From positions 132,599 through 196,598 of the forward strand of contig MNCI01033500.1 in assembly GCA_015680685.1 (NCBI GenBank): 64,000 nt of DNA, written 5' to 3'. The notes beneath the pieces are model-generated. The model searched no databases. It was not told where the DNA came from and saw only the letters and a program-made list of their open reading frames with translations. The position numbers and the translations under genes are program-made. The DNA is from Gnetum montanum (lineage: Eukaryota; Streptophyta; Gnetopsida; Gnetales; Gnetaceae). Below are positions 47,300 through 58,888 of this stretch, one piece after another. Within the stretch, counting starts at the first letter, position 1; every line of letters starts with the position of its first letter.

Positions 47300-50200
47300 T
47301 CATGAAATACTAGAGGTGTTGACTTCTCCTCCCTTGGTGAGGAATGAACCATCACTACATGGATGGATTTCTTGTTAGTGGGGATGTTCTAACTAATGAG
47401 GATGAACGTTAAAATTTTGACTAGCACCTCACGATGTGTGGCAAAGTCATGATTAGGTCATAAAAGCTTAGAGTTATATTCTTTTGCTTGAGGGATTGCC
47501 TAACCTAATCCATCACACTGAGGAAGTTTTTATCATTGGCCATGGCCTTGTTGCCCTAGTTGTGCTTCACTTCTTTCATGGGTCCCAAAAATGTAAACTT
47601 TAGCCTTAGGTGGTTGTTGTTGGGCCTTCTTCTCTTTATTTTGGCTATGGATTTTAGGATCCACCTATGGCTTGTTGTTTGAAGTGAGTTGAGTAGAAAA
47701 GGTCATGGGTATGATCGAGATGGGAGTGAGCTTCAGTAAGCCCACTTTCTTCTATGCCTCCATCTACTTATCATCCTTATTATTGGGCTTTTTCTTATTC
47801 CTATTTTTTTTTCTTCGTTGAAGCCGTTTAGTTGTTAGTCATTGGTTGTGAGGAAGAGGTAGTAGCATTAGCCACCACAGGAGATCATTGTGTGGTCATA
47901 TTAGTTGGTTGGGTTGGTGGGTCTATGTTAGGTTGGGGTACCCTAATGACAAAAGGTTTCCTTGGAGGTGCTTGTGATGGTACTCTCATAAGAAAAGGGG
48001 ATCTTGAGCTAGTGGAAGCTAAAGAGGCCCATTCATCATGATTTGGTGCCTAGATGACAAACTATTCCCTCACTGGTCTCTAATTGTCATCTACATTAAA
48101 TGCTACAATAACATAATGACTATTATTAGAATTCAATGAGTCCTTATATACTTACATTAACTGATTTTATGGTCAAACTAGGTTGGAAGCATCTAAGACT
48201 AGCACTCCCCTATCAATCATCTTCTACAAGTCATTCTTCAATGCAAGGTAGAATTCTATGTCATGAAGAAGAAATTGGTGATAGTGGCAAAAGCAATCTA
48301 GTTTAAAGTACCTAGGTAATTAGGGATCATCCTTAGTTGCTTGGGTGGGATCCTTGGCTATTTCATATAACTTCTCATGCTTCTTTCAAGTAGCTTCAGT
48401 CATCTATCTATATTACATGCATTCACTCTTCAAAAATTGATCTAGCAATTTGGATGATTTCAAAGGAAAGGCAATGTATTTTCTTTGATCCTTCTACTCA
48501 AAATTTGGCATAGTTGTAGTCAATGCAATGGCCATAGATGTTAATGGTTGGTTATAATGGTTATTAGTGGGGGCCTTGGGTGGATTGTTCCTTGGACCCT
48601 AGTTAGTGGTCATTACCTCTTTGGTCACTATTGCTACAACCATGTTGTTTTGTTTGTTCTTTTTCTTGTCCTATCATGTATGTTGGTTTTTGTATGCTAT
48701 GTAGCTTAGATCATGATTAGCCTCTGTAGCATCTTCTATGTTCTTAGTATAGGAGAATACTTGGCTAAGGATTATGGATCAAGCTAGTAAATTTTAAACT
48801 TGATGAAGCCATTAATCATCCCCTTAAATATAGCCAGAAGGTGGGTTTCATCTATGGGCTAAGGTATTTCATTTAGCAATTCATTCCAATGGTGGATGAA
48901 CTTCTGTATGGGTTTTAGGGATCCTTGCTTAACCTTCATGAGCTAGTCAAGAATGGTATCAAGCTTCAAGTTATAATTGAAGTGGTTAACAAACTAAACT
49001 ATAAAGTCCTTAAGAGAGGATATGGATCCTCTAGGTAGTGCATTGTATCAGTCAAGTGCTTTCCCATTCAAGGACATAGGAAGAATCCTCAAGATAGTAT
49101 GAGGCCATGGCTACAATAGAAAACACTCAGATTTGAAGGTTATAAGGTGAGCATTGGGGTCACCTTCTCCATTGTATTTGCTAAACTAGAAAATAGAAAC
49201 ACTAGGAAGAAGTGTCAAGGACGGGACCATACGACTGATGGGATCATCTTGGTAGAAGTCCATAATCTTGACACTTTGGGAAGTAGAGGCCTTGAGCCTC
49301 TTTAACACTTTCATTAGGTCCTAGATCATTTGAAATGCCTATTCTAGGTCCTATGATGGCCCTATTGGCTATGGGGCTTGTACATATGATTGTGGCATTT
49401 TTTGTAAGGCTTTTGACCTCGCTATTGGTTTTAAGATGGAATGAAGTGGTTGTGTTATGGTCATTGCTTAAGGGTTAAATAAGGAAAAAGAAGTTTATGT
49501 TGGTACCTAAGGCACAAATGGGATATAAGGGATGTGTGACCCCTACGTTACCTGGGATCCCATGGTGAACCACACATGGGTAATTAGTGGGTTTGTGATA
49601 GTGAAAGCCACTACCAATCACTGCACAAATCGAGGCTGTGTGACAAACGACATTGATGGGTTATAGGCTATTAGTTGTGGCATTGATTGAGTTTGATGTG
49701 TGGCTATAACTAGTGTGGGATCAGCTATGGTAGGATAATATGGAATGGAAGATGTTGAAATCATGCTCATGGAGAACACAAAGGAATTAGAGGAAAGTAT
49801 TGCTCCCTTAGAGGATGTTTGTTAGAACAATCCTCCCAAGATGTTTATGGGCTCAAATTTCACCCCTAAACTCATCCTCCTCTTTTTGTTATTCTTCTGA
49901 GCTATGCTTGTCCTCCTTTTCATTCATCTCAATAATTTGGGAAAGGATACCTATATAGATATTATTAATAGGTATTTGGTCATAGGTGGAAGGGATGTAC
50001 TCCTTGACATTATGATGAATGAGTTTGAACTCCCTTTTAAATTCTACTTCCAAACATAAAATCAACTTGCTAGCCTGCATTTTGACAAAACTGTAGTTAT
50101 ATTGATCTTCATTTATGGTTGCAAAGTTAGGAATTTTCCTCCTAACCCTCAAATACTACCTTCATTCAATGATAGCAAGGTCTTTTGGATCATATACCCT

Positions 50201-50300
50201 CATGGCTTGTCGGCTAGGACCTTCACCAGTGAAGGTGACAAGCAATTTTATGGATTGCTAAAAAGACATGGTTATAATACTAAAAATGGCTTAAAATAGG
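47300..50300 (-). pseudogene. Tat-like gag (decayed)
   Basis: The gag core lies around 49240-48800 on the minus strand. It contains FSKYNGEGDPNAHLITFKSE, then LPMSLNGKALD, YNALPRGSISSLKDFI and LMKVKQGSLKPIQKFIHHWN. This is the standard plant Ty3/gypsy capsid pattern (G-x-GDP-x-x-HL start, W-F/Y helix, SL-x-x-F repeat). Stops are mostly TAG; one is TGA at an expected Trp. A charged N-terminal part is open at 49889-50152. The stretch between gag and protease (47300-48600) is too damaged to name. Confidence 0.8.
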
Positions 50301-50689
50301 CTATAAAAGGTAAAAATATAGTTAAATCCCAAAAATTTGAATTCAAAATATATCAAAGGAAGCAAAAACAACTAAACATGGAGCACTTACTATAATTAGT
50401 ACGTGGGGATTAAGTGGGATTTGTCCTTTTACCAAAAATAGAAATCTAGGAAAGTTGGTAACAAGCCTTACTCATGTTGGTCCCTTAATGATCTCTACAC
50501 TAGGTATGGCAAGGGGAAAGAAGGGGAGTAAGATGAGGGAAATCCCACACCTTTCTAATCCAACATTGATAAAGAGGGAAAAGGTTGAAAACCAAAGTGA
50601 AAAGTTGATGTTTTACCACCAGAACTTGGTATTAGTAGGCTACCAATTTTCTTAGCTAGAAAAGATGGGGGGAAGTTGACTTCTAAAAT

Positions 50690-51110
50690 TTTGATGGTTT
50701 TGAGAAGGGTTATGGAGTCAACTTAATATCACAAGAGATGTACAAAGCCTGGAACCTGCCTCCATTAAGGAAGAGCAATATTCACCTAGAGCTGGCTGAC
50801 CAATCCATCACTATTCCCTTGGGACTTGTGGAGGACATCATTACCACTGTGTGTGGGTGGTCGTACCCAGCTGATTTCCTAGTGATACAACTGAAAAATG
50901 GTAAAGGGAACTTCTCAATAATAATGGGAAGGGCATGGCTAAGTAGTATAGATGCACACCTAGGAATCCGCAATCTTTCCCTGGAAATATCTAAGGAGAA
51001 CACTTTTGGAAAGATCAAGAAGAAGAAGGTTCCATGCATTGCATATAGTGATATAGGGTGCAATTGTGTGCAGAGATCATGGGTTGTGCAAATTTTAGCA
51101 TTTCCTTAAT
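50690..51110 (+). pseudogene. Retropepsin-type protease of the plus-strand element
   Basis: The frame runs GYGVNLISQEMYKAWNLPPL, then DQSITIPLGLVEDIITTV, YPADFLVIQLKNGKGNF and SIIMGRAWLSSIDAHLGI, with the GRAWL box typical of plant Ty3/gypsy proteases. The active-site Asp loop just upstream is garbled: DGFEKGYGV where D-S/G-G-x-G-V is expected. Open from 50738 to 51109. It is the better-preserved partner of the minus-strand protease at 2560-2900. Confidence 0.82.
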
Positions 51111-51539
51111 GCAACCAGTGTGCATAATACATTAACCTACAAAAGTTCCTATATGTAGTAGCCACACAACAAGAAGACACCTAGTGGTTGATAGCTGATC
51201 AAGAGAGCAACTCACTAACGTGCATGGAACTAATTGAGGGAATAACTTGCGCTTACATCGAAAGCATAGATGCACTAGAGCAAGTCCATCACCAACTTCC
51301 ATATGTTAACCTGGAAAACATCAACTAGGGGAAGTTGGAAATTCCTAAAAAAGTCAAACAAGAGCCTTAATCAGAGATTGTTAGTCAATGTGCAACAGAC
51401 CAAACCTTTCCATGAATTTAGAACGATCAGTGCACATAATACCTCTGAGAAGGGACGACCCTACTCACTATTTCGGATCTCCCCCTTCCAACTCAGTCAT
51501 GGAGGAGATGGCCACCTTTGCTAACTAATTGAGACCCTC

Positions 51540-51745
51540 AGTTCCTTTTTAATTTTTTTTGTTTTATACATTTTTTTTTTACAAATTTCTTTAACTTTTC
51601 TTATTTTTTTATTTTGCAACATCATTTATACTTTTTCATTTCTGTGTGTGATTGTTTGTTTTGCTAGTTTTTATTTTTTTTATTTTTGTTCTTGTTTTTG
51701 TTTTTGTCTTGTTTTTGTCTTTGTTTGTTTTATTAGGTTCGTCAC
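51540..51745 (+). repeat. T-rich low-complexity tract
   Basis: Long T runs change into TTTTTG/TCTTG repeats near 51680-51735. It follows the last coding relic of the plus-strand element. Confidence 0.85.
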
Positions 51746-53418
51746 CTAATAAGTGCTCCTGATGGTGGTATGAACTGTATTCTATTGATTGCTAATGTTT
51801 GGTTTTTACCTTTGAGTTATAATGTTGATACTAAGGTATGGTTCTTTTGATATAATAGGTAATGAGTCCACATCATCCATGCATTCATGAATCTCTATGG
51901 TCTCTCTTGGCTTGGAATTGTATGGTCTCTCTCTTAATAATAAAACTATTAACGAATTGGTGACTGGGCATTTCTCAAACTGAGGAAGGACTCAAGTACT
52001 AAAAGGGTGTAAATTCAAGGGGATTTGATGCATTTGTGCTAGCCATTCTCTTGGGTGCTTGCATGTTTTATTCTTGAGTTTTCCTTACCATTTTTACATT
52101 GCTCGATTATCGAAAAGCTAAGCTAATGAAAATAAGTCTTTGCATGGTGTGGTTCTCACACAAAAAAAATAGTGAAAATTCAAAGCACACCCCTTAGACA
52201 AAATAATCATCTCGGCTACAAGCACTAGTTATGGAACTAAACAAACATGTTCCCTCTAACTAAGGCCCTTTCTCACTTCCTACTTTTCCCTTTCTCGTTT
52301 CCTCGGAATGGTGGTGACTCTTTGGCAAAAGCATTCTTGTTACTTCAAGTGGATGGATTGGCCAAGTGTATTAATGCGAAGTCACTGTATGTGGATTTTT
52401 TAAGGCTAGATTTTGAATGAGATCTACTATGTCACATTAACCATAAATACACAAGGGACTGTACACCACCTTGCTCTTGGGACTCCATTCCATTCTCTTC
52501 TTCCCATCATTCTTTCTCCATCTTTCATCTCATTGCTAGTTATATCAGTAGTATATATTTTGGTTGATGCATTGTTTTCTCTTTGGTGAATTCTTGGGGT
52601 TAATTCTTTAACTCTTGCTCCCAAATGACATTTCTAGAGCCTACAAACTCTTTGAATGTGGGTTGTCAGGGCATAAATGGCATGAGCCTACTTTGGGGAG
52701 GATCCACTGGCATTTCTATTTGGTGCATTAGTTAACTTCTTTCCCTTAAACATTTCTACAATCAACATTTTTTTTGTTTATTCCCACCTCTGACATCCAT
52801 TTTATCAGTGTTGTCATTGTTTCTTTCTCTCCATCTTTCTTATTCCTTATCTTTTTCCATTCTATCGCTACCAGAGGATCGCTCTTAGTCATGGGGGCCC
52901 TGGTTCAATTTTTTCAATCTTTCCTAGCCCCTACACCTTGGGTAGTCACCAGTGTTATATTTCTAGAATCTATATCGGCCATATCACAACTCAGCCAATG
53001 GACCTTACACCGAAGCAAGGTATCAACTGTATTATGATTTACTTATCCTTGCTCATATGTGACTGTGTTGTGTGTGCAAATCGAAATCATACAGCAATGG
53101 ACTGGACCTGGAGGAAACACTCAGGATGGACTAGTGTTGGAACAGTTATTTAAGGAACAAGATTGATGGCGAGCTCATGGATGGACAACGGAAGGTGCCA
53201 TCTTGGCATCGGCAGCAACACGTCTTCTCCTTTTCTCTCTCTCTCTCTTCTCTCTCAGCTGCCAAATAAGGCTAGATGTCAAATGTGTATAGTGTTCACT
53301 CTTGTGGTCATGAACACTAATGTTGCCATGTATTGTAATGTTGATCTGTTCACATGTCACCCCATTCACCATTAGTTGTCATTCAAGTCAATAATCCCAT
53401 ACCTTCCCAATATTTTGT
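51746..53418 (+). other. Non-coding 3' internal region of the plus-strand element
   Basis: No domain found. A (CT)n microsatellite lies at about 53223-53256. The short open frames at 52427-52624, 52774-53153 and 53163-53375 overlap on both strands and have no recognisable content. Confidence 0.55.
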
Positions 53419-53419
53419 A

Positions 53420-53458
53420 AGGAACTCGAGGACGAGTTTTCATTTAGTCATGGGGGTA
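53420..53458 (+). other. Polypurine tract region before the 53459 LTR
   Basis: GGAACTCGAGGACGAG, then TCATGGGGGTA, directly precedes TGATGAG. The same arrangement, decayed, borders the LTRs at 13376-14232 and 54268-54671. Confidence 0.78.
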
Positions 53459-54267
53459 TGATGAGCCGCGATATCATGTATGTGATATCGCATCTGCGAC
53501 ACGATATTGCATACACGATATCACGTCCTGCCTCATCTTCTATAAATAAGAGGTGGCGCCCTTTGTTCCAAAGTAGTTAGACTTAGACCCTTAGCCAAAT
53601 TCTTGTAGTTTATTCATTCCAGAGTTAGAATAATTTTTGTGTGCCTGCAGTAGGAGTCATAGAGTGAATGGATCTTTATTCGAGAAATTTGTACCTGAGC
53701 ACACATTTGTGTATGAAAATAAAGACGAACTTTATGATAAACCTTATAGCATATAGATTAAGCTAATTAGTAATTAATTATTGTTGAATGTCTAATTCTT
53801 TCCTAGTTAATTAATATCTCTCAACCTTCGACTCTCTTAGTTAAGTACACTCAGTACGACCACTTCAAGCATGCATGTAGCACTTGGTAACCCAGTAACG
53901 ATTAGCGTTTGGTAATCCCAGTAACGTTGCACTGGTTCAAGATGCGTACGGCAAGTGGGAACAGATACTGGTGTTAGGAACATTTAGAAACTAGTTACCG
54001 AATAGTTAAGATAAATTAGCCACTTAGTTCTCTCTCCCTCTCCTTTATTAGCAAAAGACATAAAAAAGATAAAAGCTATAAAAATCATATACCTCAAGCT
54101 TACTTAACCATACAACCATGACAATATAAGTTTGGAAAGACAATGATTGATTAACCCTGAGTGTTCCATTAAGGTGCGTAAGCACTTAATCCTTGGAGTT
54201 CAACCAGATTCTGCGTGAAATGCTCATATTCGTATGGTTGAGTGTAGGGGTACCTCGCCACTCATCA
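53459..54267 (+). repeat. 3' LTR, plus orientation, best-preserved copy of the TGATGAG family (809 bp)
   Basis: Ends are TGATGAG at 53459 and CTCATCA at 54267. A TATA box (TATAAATA) is at 53541, after an inverted GATATC cluster at 53468-53525. Sequences such as TTTATTCGAG and GAAAATAAAGACG downstream are candidate polyadenylation signals. It keeps many CpG sites that are TG or CA in the other copies, so it is the youngest of the four. The internal side is its left side, as the polypurine tract shows, which makes it the 3' LTR. Confidence 0.92.
53541..53548 (+). promoter_or_regulatory. TATA box of the LTR promoter
   Basis: TATAAATA lies 82 bp into the LTR, just after the GATATC cluster, as expected for the U3 promoter of a plant LTR element. 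The minus-strand copies have decayed equivalents, for example TATTTATAG near 6417. Confidence 0.7.
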
Positions 54268-54671
54268 CTGAGGAACATTGAATAAATAACTAAAAACATT
54301 AAATGCATGAATAAAAACTTTTAAACTATCCATTATGTTCCAAGCTTTATTAAGAAGCTCATCTTTATTGCTACACACACTGTTGTGCTTAGGTACAACA
54401 GTGCTCGAATAAAGATCTGTATACTTAATGACTCCTACTATGGGCACTCAGGAAAATATTCTAACTTTCGAATGTAAAAATTGCAAGAGTTTGGCTTCTA
54501 CTATGGCTCTACTCCCCATAAACATAGTTGTGAGCTCATATTTATAGTTTTTATTACTAGGCTATATCGAAGGGACCCAATAAATGTAGCAAATGCTATG
54601 TTGAAACAACCCTGTCGATTTAGCAACACCACATAAATGGGGACTATCAATGTGATACTTTGATGTCATCA
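54268..54671 (-). repeat. Truncated minus-strand LTR of the TGATGAG family
   Basis: Starting with AACATTGAATAAATAAC it aligns to about 6140-6488 of the complete LTR, including GCTCGAATAAAGATC, and ends with TCATCA at 54671. The missing part lies to the left, where the plus-strand LTR ends exactly, so that element probably inserted into this LTR. A polypurine tract (minus strand CATGGAGGTA) follows at 54672. Confidence 0.86.
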
Positions 54672-54879
54672 TACCTCCATGACTGAATGAAAACTCATCC
54701 TTGAGTTCCTTTAGAAAATTGGAAAGGTATGGGGTTATTGACTAACTCTTGACATAACAAATTGACATAGAAAACTAAGTGCTCAAGTGTACAAATCAAC
54801 ACATTACAAAAATTAGGGTGTTCATGACACAAAATTAAACACCATGACATAACAACTCAAAATTAGATAGCACATCCTC

Positions 54880-56035
54880 TAATGGCACGAAGGTAATGGA
54901 GAAGATTAGACAGTCCTAGGCAATGGAGGTTCCTAAGGTTCTAAAGGACCTTCACTAGCTTCAAGTACGTTCAATGGCTAAGGTAGCTATGGCTATTCTG
55001 ATGCAGTTGCAACCTCTAATGGAAGGCGAAAGGCATCCAATAATGCCTTCATCTTCTTCTCCTTACTCTAGGGATCATTCATAGTCCATGCGGCATCACC
55101 AATGTAGGCTAGAATGGGGATATCCCACGAATAGAGCATTACTAGAAACAACTCCTTATCATTGAAAAACCAAGAAATGAATTGTTTGCGTTCAACATCG
55201 AATGCCCTAACTGCATTTTGTAACTCTTGGTAGTCATTCATCCTTTTGGCCAAGTTCTTGGTGATAGATCTTTGATCAGTGTATTTGCCCTTGAGAACTT
55301 CATGTTTAGCATTTATCATTCCAAACTTTTGCTTGGTGTCTTTGTAATGCTTAAACTCAGCCTCATACAACAAGTATGAGCTAGGCACCTATTTCTATAG
55401 TTATAACTATAGTCATTCGGAAATCAATATGGCTAGATTTGCATATCAAAGATTGGCAAGCTCCATGTATTTCGTCATCTCCTTAATCTGCAACTCCTTC
55501 ATGTGGATTTCCACCTTATTTTAGGCATCTATCCCATCAATGATAGGTTGCCATAATTCTCTTCATTACTGAAGTTATTGAAGGATTTCATTTACTTTTG
55601 CTTTCGTCAACTAAATGTGTTTTTTATTGACTTCTTTTTGTAGACCAACCTGATCTCTATAATGATCCTTAACTCTCTCAAATTTGAGAGCCTCTGATTT
55701 TAAGGTAGCTACCTCAATTGCAGTCTTCTCACAAAGGGCATGAACCTCCTCCATGGAGAGGTTTCTATTTCTTGCTACTAATCTCCTTAACTTTGTGTTT
55801 GCTATGGTCAGTTGCTCCTACTGTTGATGGATGAAGTTGGTTAATTAATGTTTGTTCTCATCAACATTTTGTAGGCAATGGTTCTCTGTAGTCAATTGTA
55901 CATTCTCTTGATGGGTCTAATCCAAGGCCTTCTAAATCTTGTGCCATGTAGCCTTTGCCAAGGATCGATAGAACATCGTCATCTCCATCACACCCTAAAC
56001 CCCTTTCAATTTTATGGGAAGCTATTCAAAAGCTA
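54880..56035 (-). pseudogene. C-terminal half of a coiled-coil ORF, second copy
   Basis: It matches 14480-15630. The open frame 55068-55388 contains LLYEAEFKHYKDTKQKFG, NAKHEVLKGKYTDQRSITK and IGDAAWTMNDP, the last shared with GDTAWTMYNPW in the first copy. The pattern is Lys/Glu-rich, with likely coiled coil. Similarity stops at about 56035 and resumes at 62375, at the directly adjoining point of the first copy, so the two parts were once joined. Confidence 0.8.
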
Positions 56036-56189
56036 ATTTTAATTTCAAATTACCTTATGCTAACTAAAGTATTTCTCTCATCATTTTTTTACACTTTTTT
56101 CATTGTGTTGCACTTTGTTGTTTGCAAATTGTAGTTTAGAGCTTAAATAAAACACAATCTCTAACTACCTTATTCTCATAGTCTACTTT

Positions 56190-56323
56190 ATGCCAATCTC
56201 TTATTATTGTTTTCCCATACTCAATATGGTGTGCAAAGTTAAATTGTACTATAGAGCTTGCCAATCTTTGATTGTCATTTTCTCATACTCTACAATGTGC
56301 AAAGATAAATTGCAGGGTAGAGC
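56190..56323. repeat. Two tandem units of about 68 bp
   Basis: GCCAATCTCTTATTATTG and GCCAATCTTTGATTGTC start two similar units. Both have CATACTC, ATGTGCAAAG and TAGAGCTT in the same order. Confidence 0.75.
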
Positions 56324-56328
56324 TTTGG

Positions 56329-56655
56329 AAATTTAAAGTGTAGTGCATAGCTTTATTATTTGAGTATTTAAATTTATGAGATGCCACAGAAAAAAGAAAT
56401 TAAAATCATAATGCAAAGTTTATTGTTTAAATATTTAAATTTATGGGATGCTAGAGATAAAAAGGAACAAAATGAAGCGAGTGATCCTTTGTTTTTTTTA
56501 AAGGATCACATGCTTCTTTGAAAGAAGTGCACACTGGCCTATTTATGTTATTAAATTTTCATTGTTACATCCTTGATTGAATGAATGATTAATGAGGAGA
56601 GGAGAGGAGGGTTTAGGGTTAAGTAAGATAAGCAAGACATCTATCAAAGGATCAT
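56329..56655. repeat. Left copy of the direct repeat flanking the P450 pseudogene
   Basis: It shares with 58884-59267 the blocks TGCATAG, AAGTTTATTGTTTAAATAT, AAATTTATGGGAT, AAGGATCACA, GAGGAGAGGAGAGGAGG and ATCAAAGGATCAT, in order. It contains a hairpin: GTGATCCTTT at 56481 pairs with AAAGGATCAC at 56500. It also carries an internal duplication of the AAATTTATG part. Confidence 0.85.
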
Positions 56656-57615
56656 GCTAAGCATCATGACATCATAACATAATCAATCAAGAACACTAGT
56701 ATCATACTCATAATGCATAATCGCAGCATATAATTAAGAATCATGTTTTCTTGAAGTTCAATTTTCCCCCACAACCATCACTACATGTTAGCCATAAACA
56801 TCCTACGACACATCCAACAAAATTAGTATGGTATTATAATAACCTATACATAATATCAAAAGATCCTAGAAAATACATCATTAAAATAATGCATCTAACT
56901 AGATGGCTCCATAAGCCCCAACCAATAGTATATAGACATCGTGAATATAACACAATATCATGGGGTTCTATGGAAAGGGGTTATACTCTTTCCCACTAGA
57001 GAATCTTTCTCTAGGAAGATCTCAACATACCTAACTCGCATAGGTGACCTCACTAGTGTTAGAAAAAAAAACATGTCTATCCTTTAAACTTAGCTCATTT
57101 TGCACCACCCAAGCACCATGGGAGTGTTGGTTTTTTTAATACATTTTTTACTCAAAAAACACTTAAAATAAACAAACAAGGTCTCCACAGTATGTACATA
57201 GTTCACCCAATACACTACAAAATATGTGTGAAATATAATCGTCTTAAAAGTGAAACTTAAAATTTTATGATTGTAATTTATGGATGTCCTATACAGTAAA
57301 TAATAATTACTATAGGTTCAGATATTTTTGAAAATGTGACACTTTAATGCTTACCGTTAATTTCCTGTAAAAGTAGCCCAAAAGCATATAAACATGCATA
57401 CATGCATCATATTCTAGTAACCTATTAAATATGTCCATTATCATTATCCGATTCCACAAATTTTTTTCCAACAAGTCACATCTCTAGTGAATTACCGAAG
57501 CTACTTTTGATCCATCCTAACAAGGCGTGAAAGGCGAGTAATAAGCTTTATTAAGTACAATATATGAGAAAACGAAAACCACACGGACGACGAGATTTGA
57601 GAACCTGAAACCTGT

Positions 57616-58888
57616 TTAACATTTGTGCTTATTCTTTTCTTCTTTTTTAGTGGCTGAATTCATAGCGGTGGTCAGCCAGACGGGGGTCTGCAACAGCAAC
57701 AAGCGGATGGAAAGCCCAAACATCTCGGTCATGTCCAGATAGTCAATACCAGGAGGCAGCCCAAACATTCATCATGATTCGAGTTCCCACGAGCTTTGTA
57801 GCCGTTAATAGTGCAGGCCTCCCTGGCCGAGCATGGAACCAGCAACGGCGCCACCGGATGCAGACGCATTGTTTCTTTCACAATCCCCACAAGGAAAGGT
57901 AGATTCGGGATATCGGATTCTTCCACCCATCGATTGCGGCCTACTACTGAATCCAGTTCCGCTTTGGCTCATTCCATTGACGCCGGGCTGCAGAGAAGCT
58001 CTGCGAGTCCCCATTCCATGAGAGTTGCAGAGCTTTCGGTTCCGCAGGTGATGATTTCCTGCGTGTACGCCTTTACCCTTGTCCTGCTGAAGACAATTTG
58101 TGGGTCGTCTGCCAGTTGCAGGAGAACATCCACCAGATCTTGAGGGGGTGTACTTTTCTGTGCTCTGCATACGCTCCCGGTGTTCGTCTATTACCTCGTC
58201 CAGGAATACGTTCAGCTTCTTGCTCACCTAGATTCTCATCTTATTCGGAGATGGATTTGTGAGAACGTAGATAATAAAATTGTGATAGAAAAACAACAGC
58301 GATCCCCATGATCAATGATCAATGAACCAGAACGCTATGCTAATTTCACTACCATGACGACGCATGAATTGGAGACCAGTTAAAATCCCAAACTCCTCGT
58401 CAGTCGTCACTGAATCTCAGCCAAATATTTTCACTGTACCAGTAACCGCCAACCACAACAATCTCAGAAATATCCAAAACTTCCTAATTCACAAATCTTA
58501 CCATAGTACTATAGCAGCAAGGGGGTGCGAGAAATAAATCAACAGACTCAGTGACTCACCTTCTTCACGCGGCAGACATAGCCCTGAAAATCAAACAACC
58601 CAAGCACGGGAATAAAATCGCCAAGCAGAACATTGAGCACAAACAGCTCCTCGATCATCTCCTGGAACTCCTGCGGCCCAATCCTGTAACCAGCCTTCTC
58701 ATCCAAGTACCTCTTCCCGAAATCCGTGCAACTGGTAATATTATTACTCAGCGTCGACGTTTCATCCGGCAGGTTGATCGCCCCACCGCGGCCGCCATAA
58801 ATGGCAGAAATGGCGCGTCTCCTCAACTCTGATATTCGCCAGCGCCTCCAAACCTCTTCACAGTGAAGAGCTCCGTCCAGCAAATCTT
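57616..58888 (-). pseudogene. Cytochrome P450 (CYP71 clan) pseudogene, truncated and frameshifted
   Basis: Plant P450s are haem monooxygenases anchored in the ER. On the minus strand the recognisable order is ELFTVKR (near 58880), GAINLPDETSTLSNNIT, LFVLNVLLGDFIPVLG and YVCRVKK. A GTGAGT donor follows at 58557, with an intron of about 330 bp. The acceptor is CTAG at about 58230, then SKKLNVFLDEVIDEHRER. After a frameshift at a five-base G run (58144-58148, plus strand) comes the I-helix EIITCGTESSATLMEWGLAE with its oxygen-binding motif. Then there is a TGA stop, and [20 protein letters not shown] with the ExxR motif of the K-helix. The first ~110 residues and the haem-binding loop with the axial Cys are missing; the end resumes at [12 protein letters not shown]. 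The retained intron argues against a processed copy. The family resembles conifer CYP750-like members, but that is a guess. Confidence 0.92.

Larger units (their letters stand above)
50455..54267 (+). mobile_element. Plus-strand TGATGAG-family element, internally deleted, with 3' LTR
   Basis: It keeps part of gag/protease (to 51110), a short further coding relic (51303-51524), a T-rich region, about 1.9 kb without coding signals, a polypurine tract and a well-preserved LTR. RT, RNase H and integrase are absent. Protease and LTR both match the minus-strand element at 1-6488. The 5' boundary is not defined; it meets the Tat-like gag somewhere between 50300 and 50450. Its right end is a precise LTR terminus inside another LTR. 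Confidence 0.75.

Noticed and set aside
47021-47305. Plus-strand open frame of 94 codons
   Set aside because: Shadow of the minus-strand Tat-like protease.
1-50300. Reassigned TAG codon (read as glutamine)
   Set aside because: Frames also have TAA and TGA stops, frameshifts and active-site losses, and plant nuclear genes use the standard code; methylation decay is simpler.
50782-51063. Minus-strand open frame of 93 codons
   Set aside because: Shadow of the plus-strand protease at 50690-51110.
57811-58143. Plus-strand open frame of 110 codons over the P450 region
   Set aside because: It is the complement of the P450 coding strand and has no domain of its own.
57616-58888. Processed (reverse-transcribed) P450 copy
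   Set aside because: An intron with GTGAGT donor and CTAG acceptor is still present.
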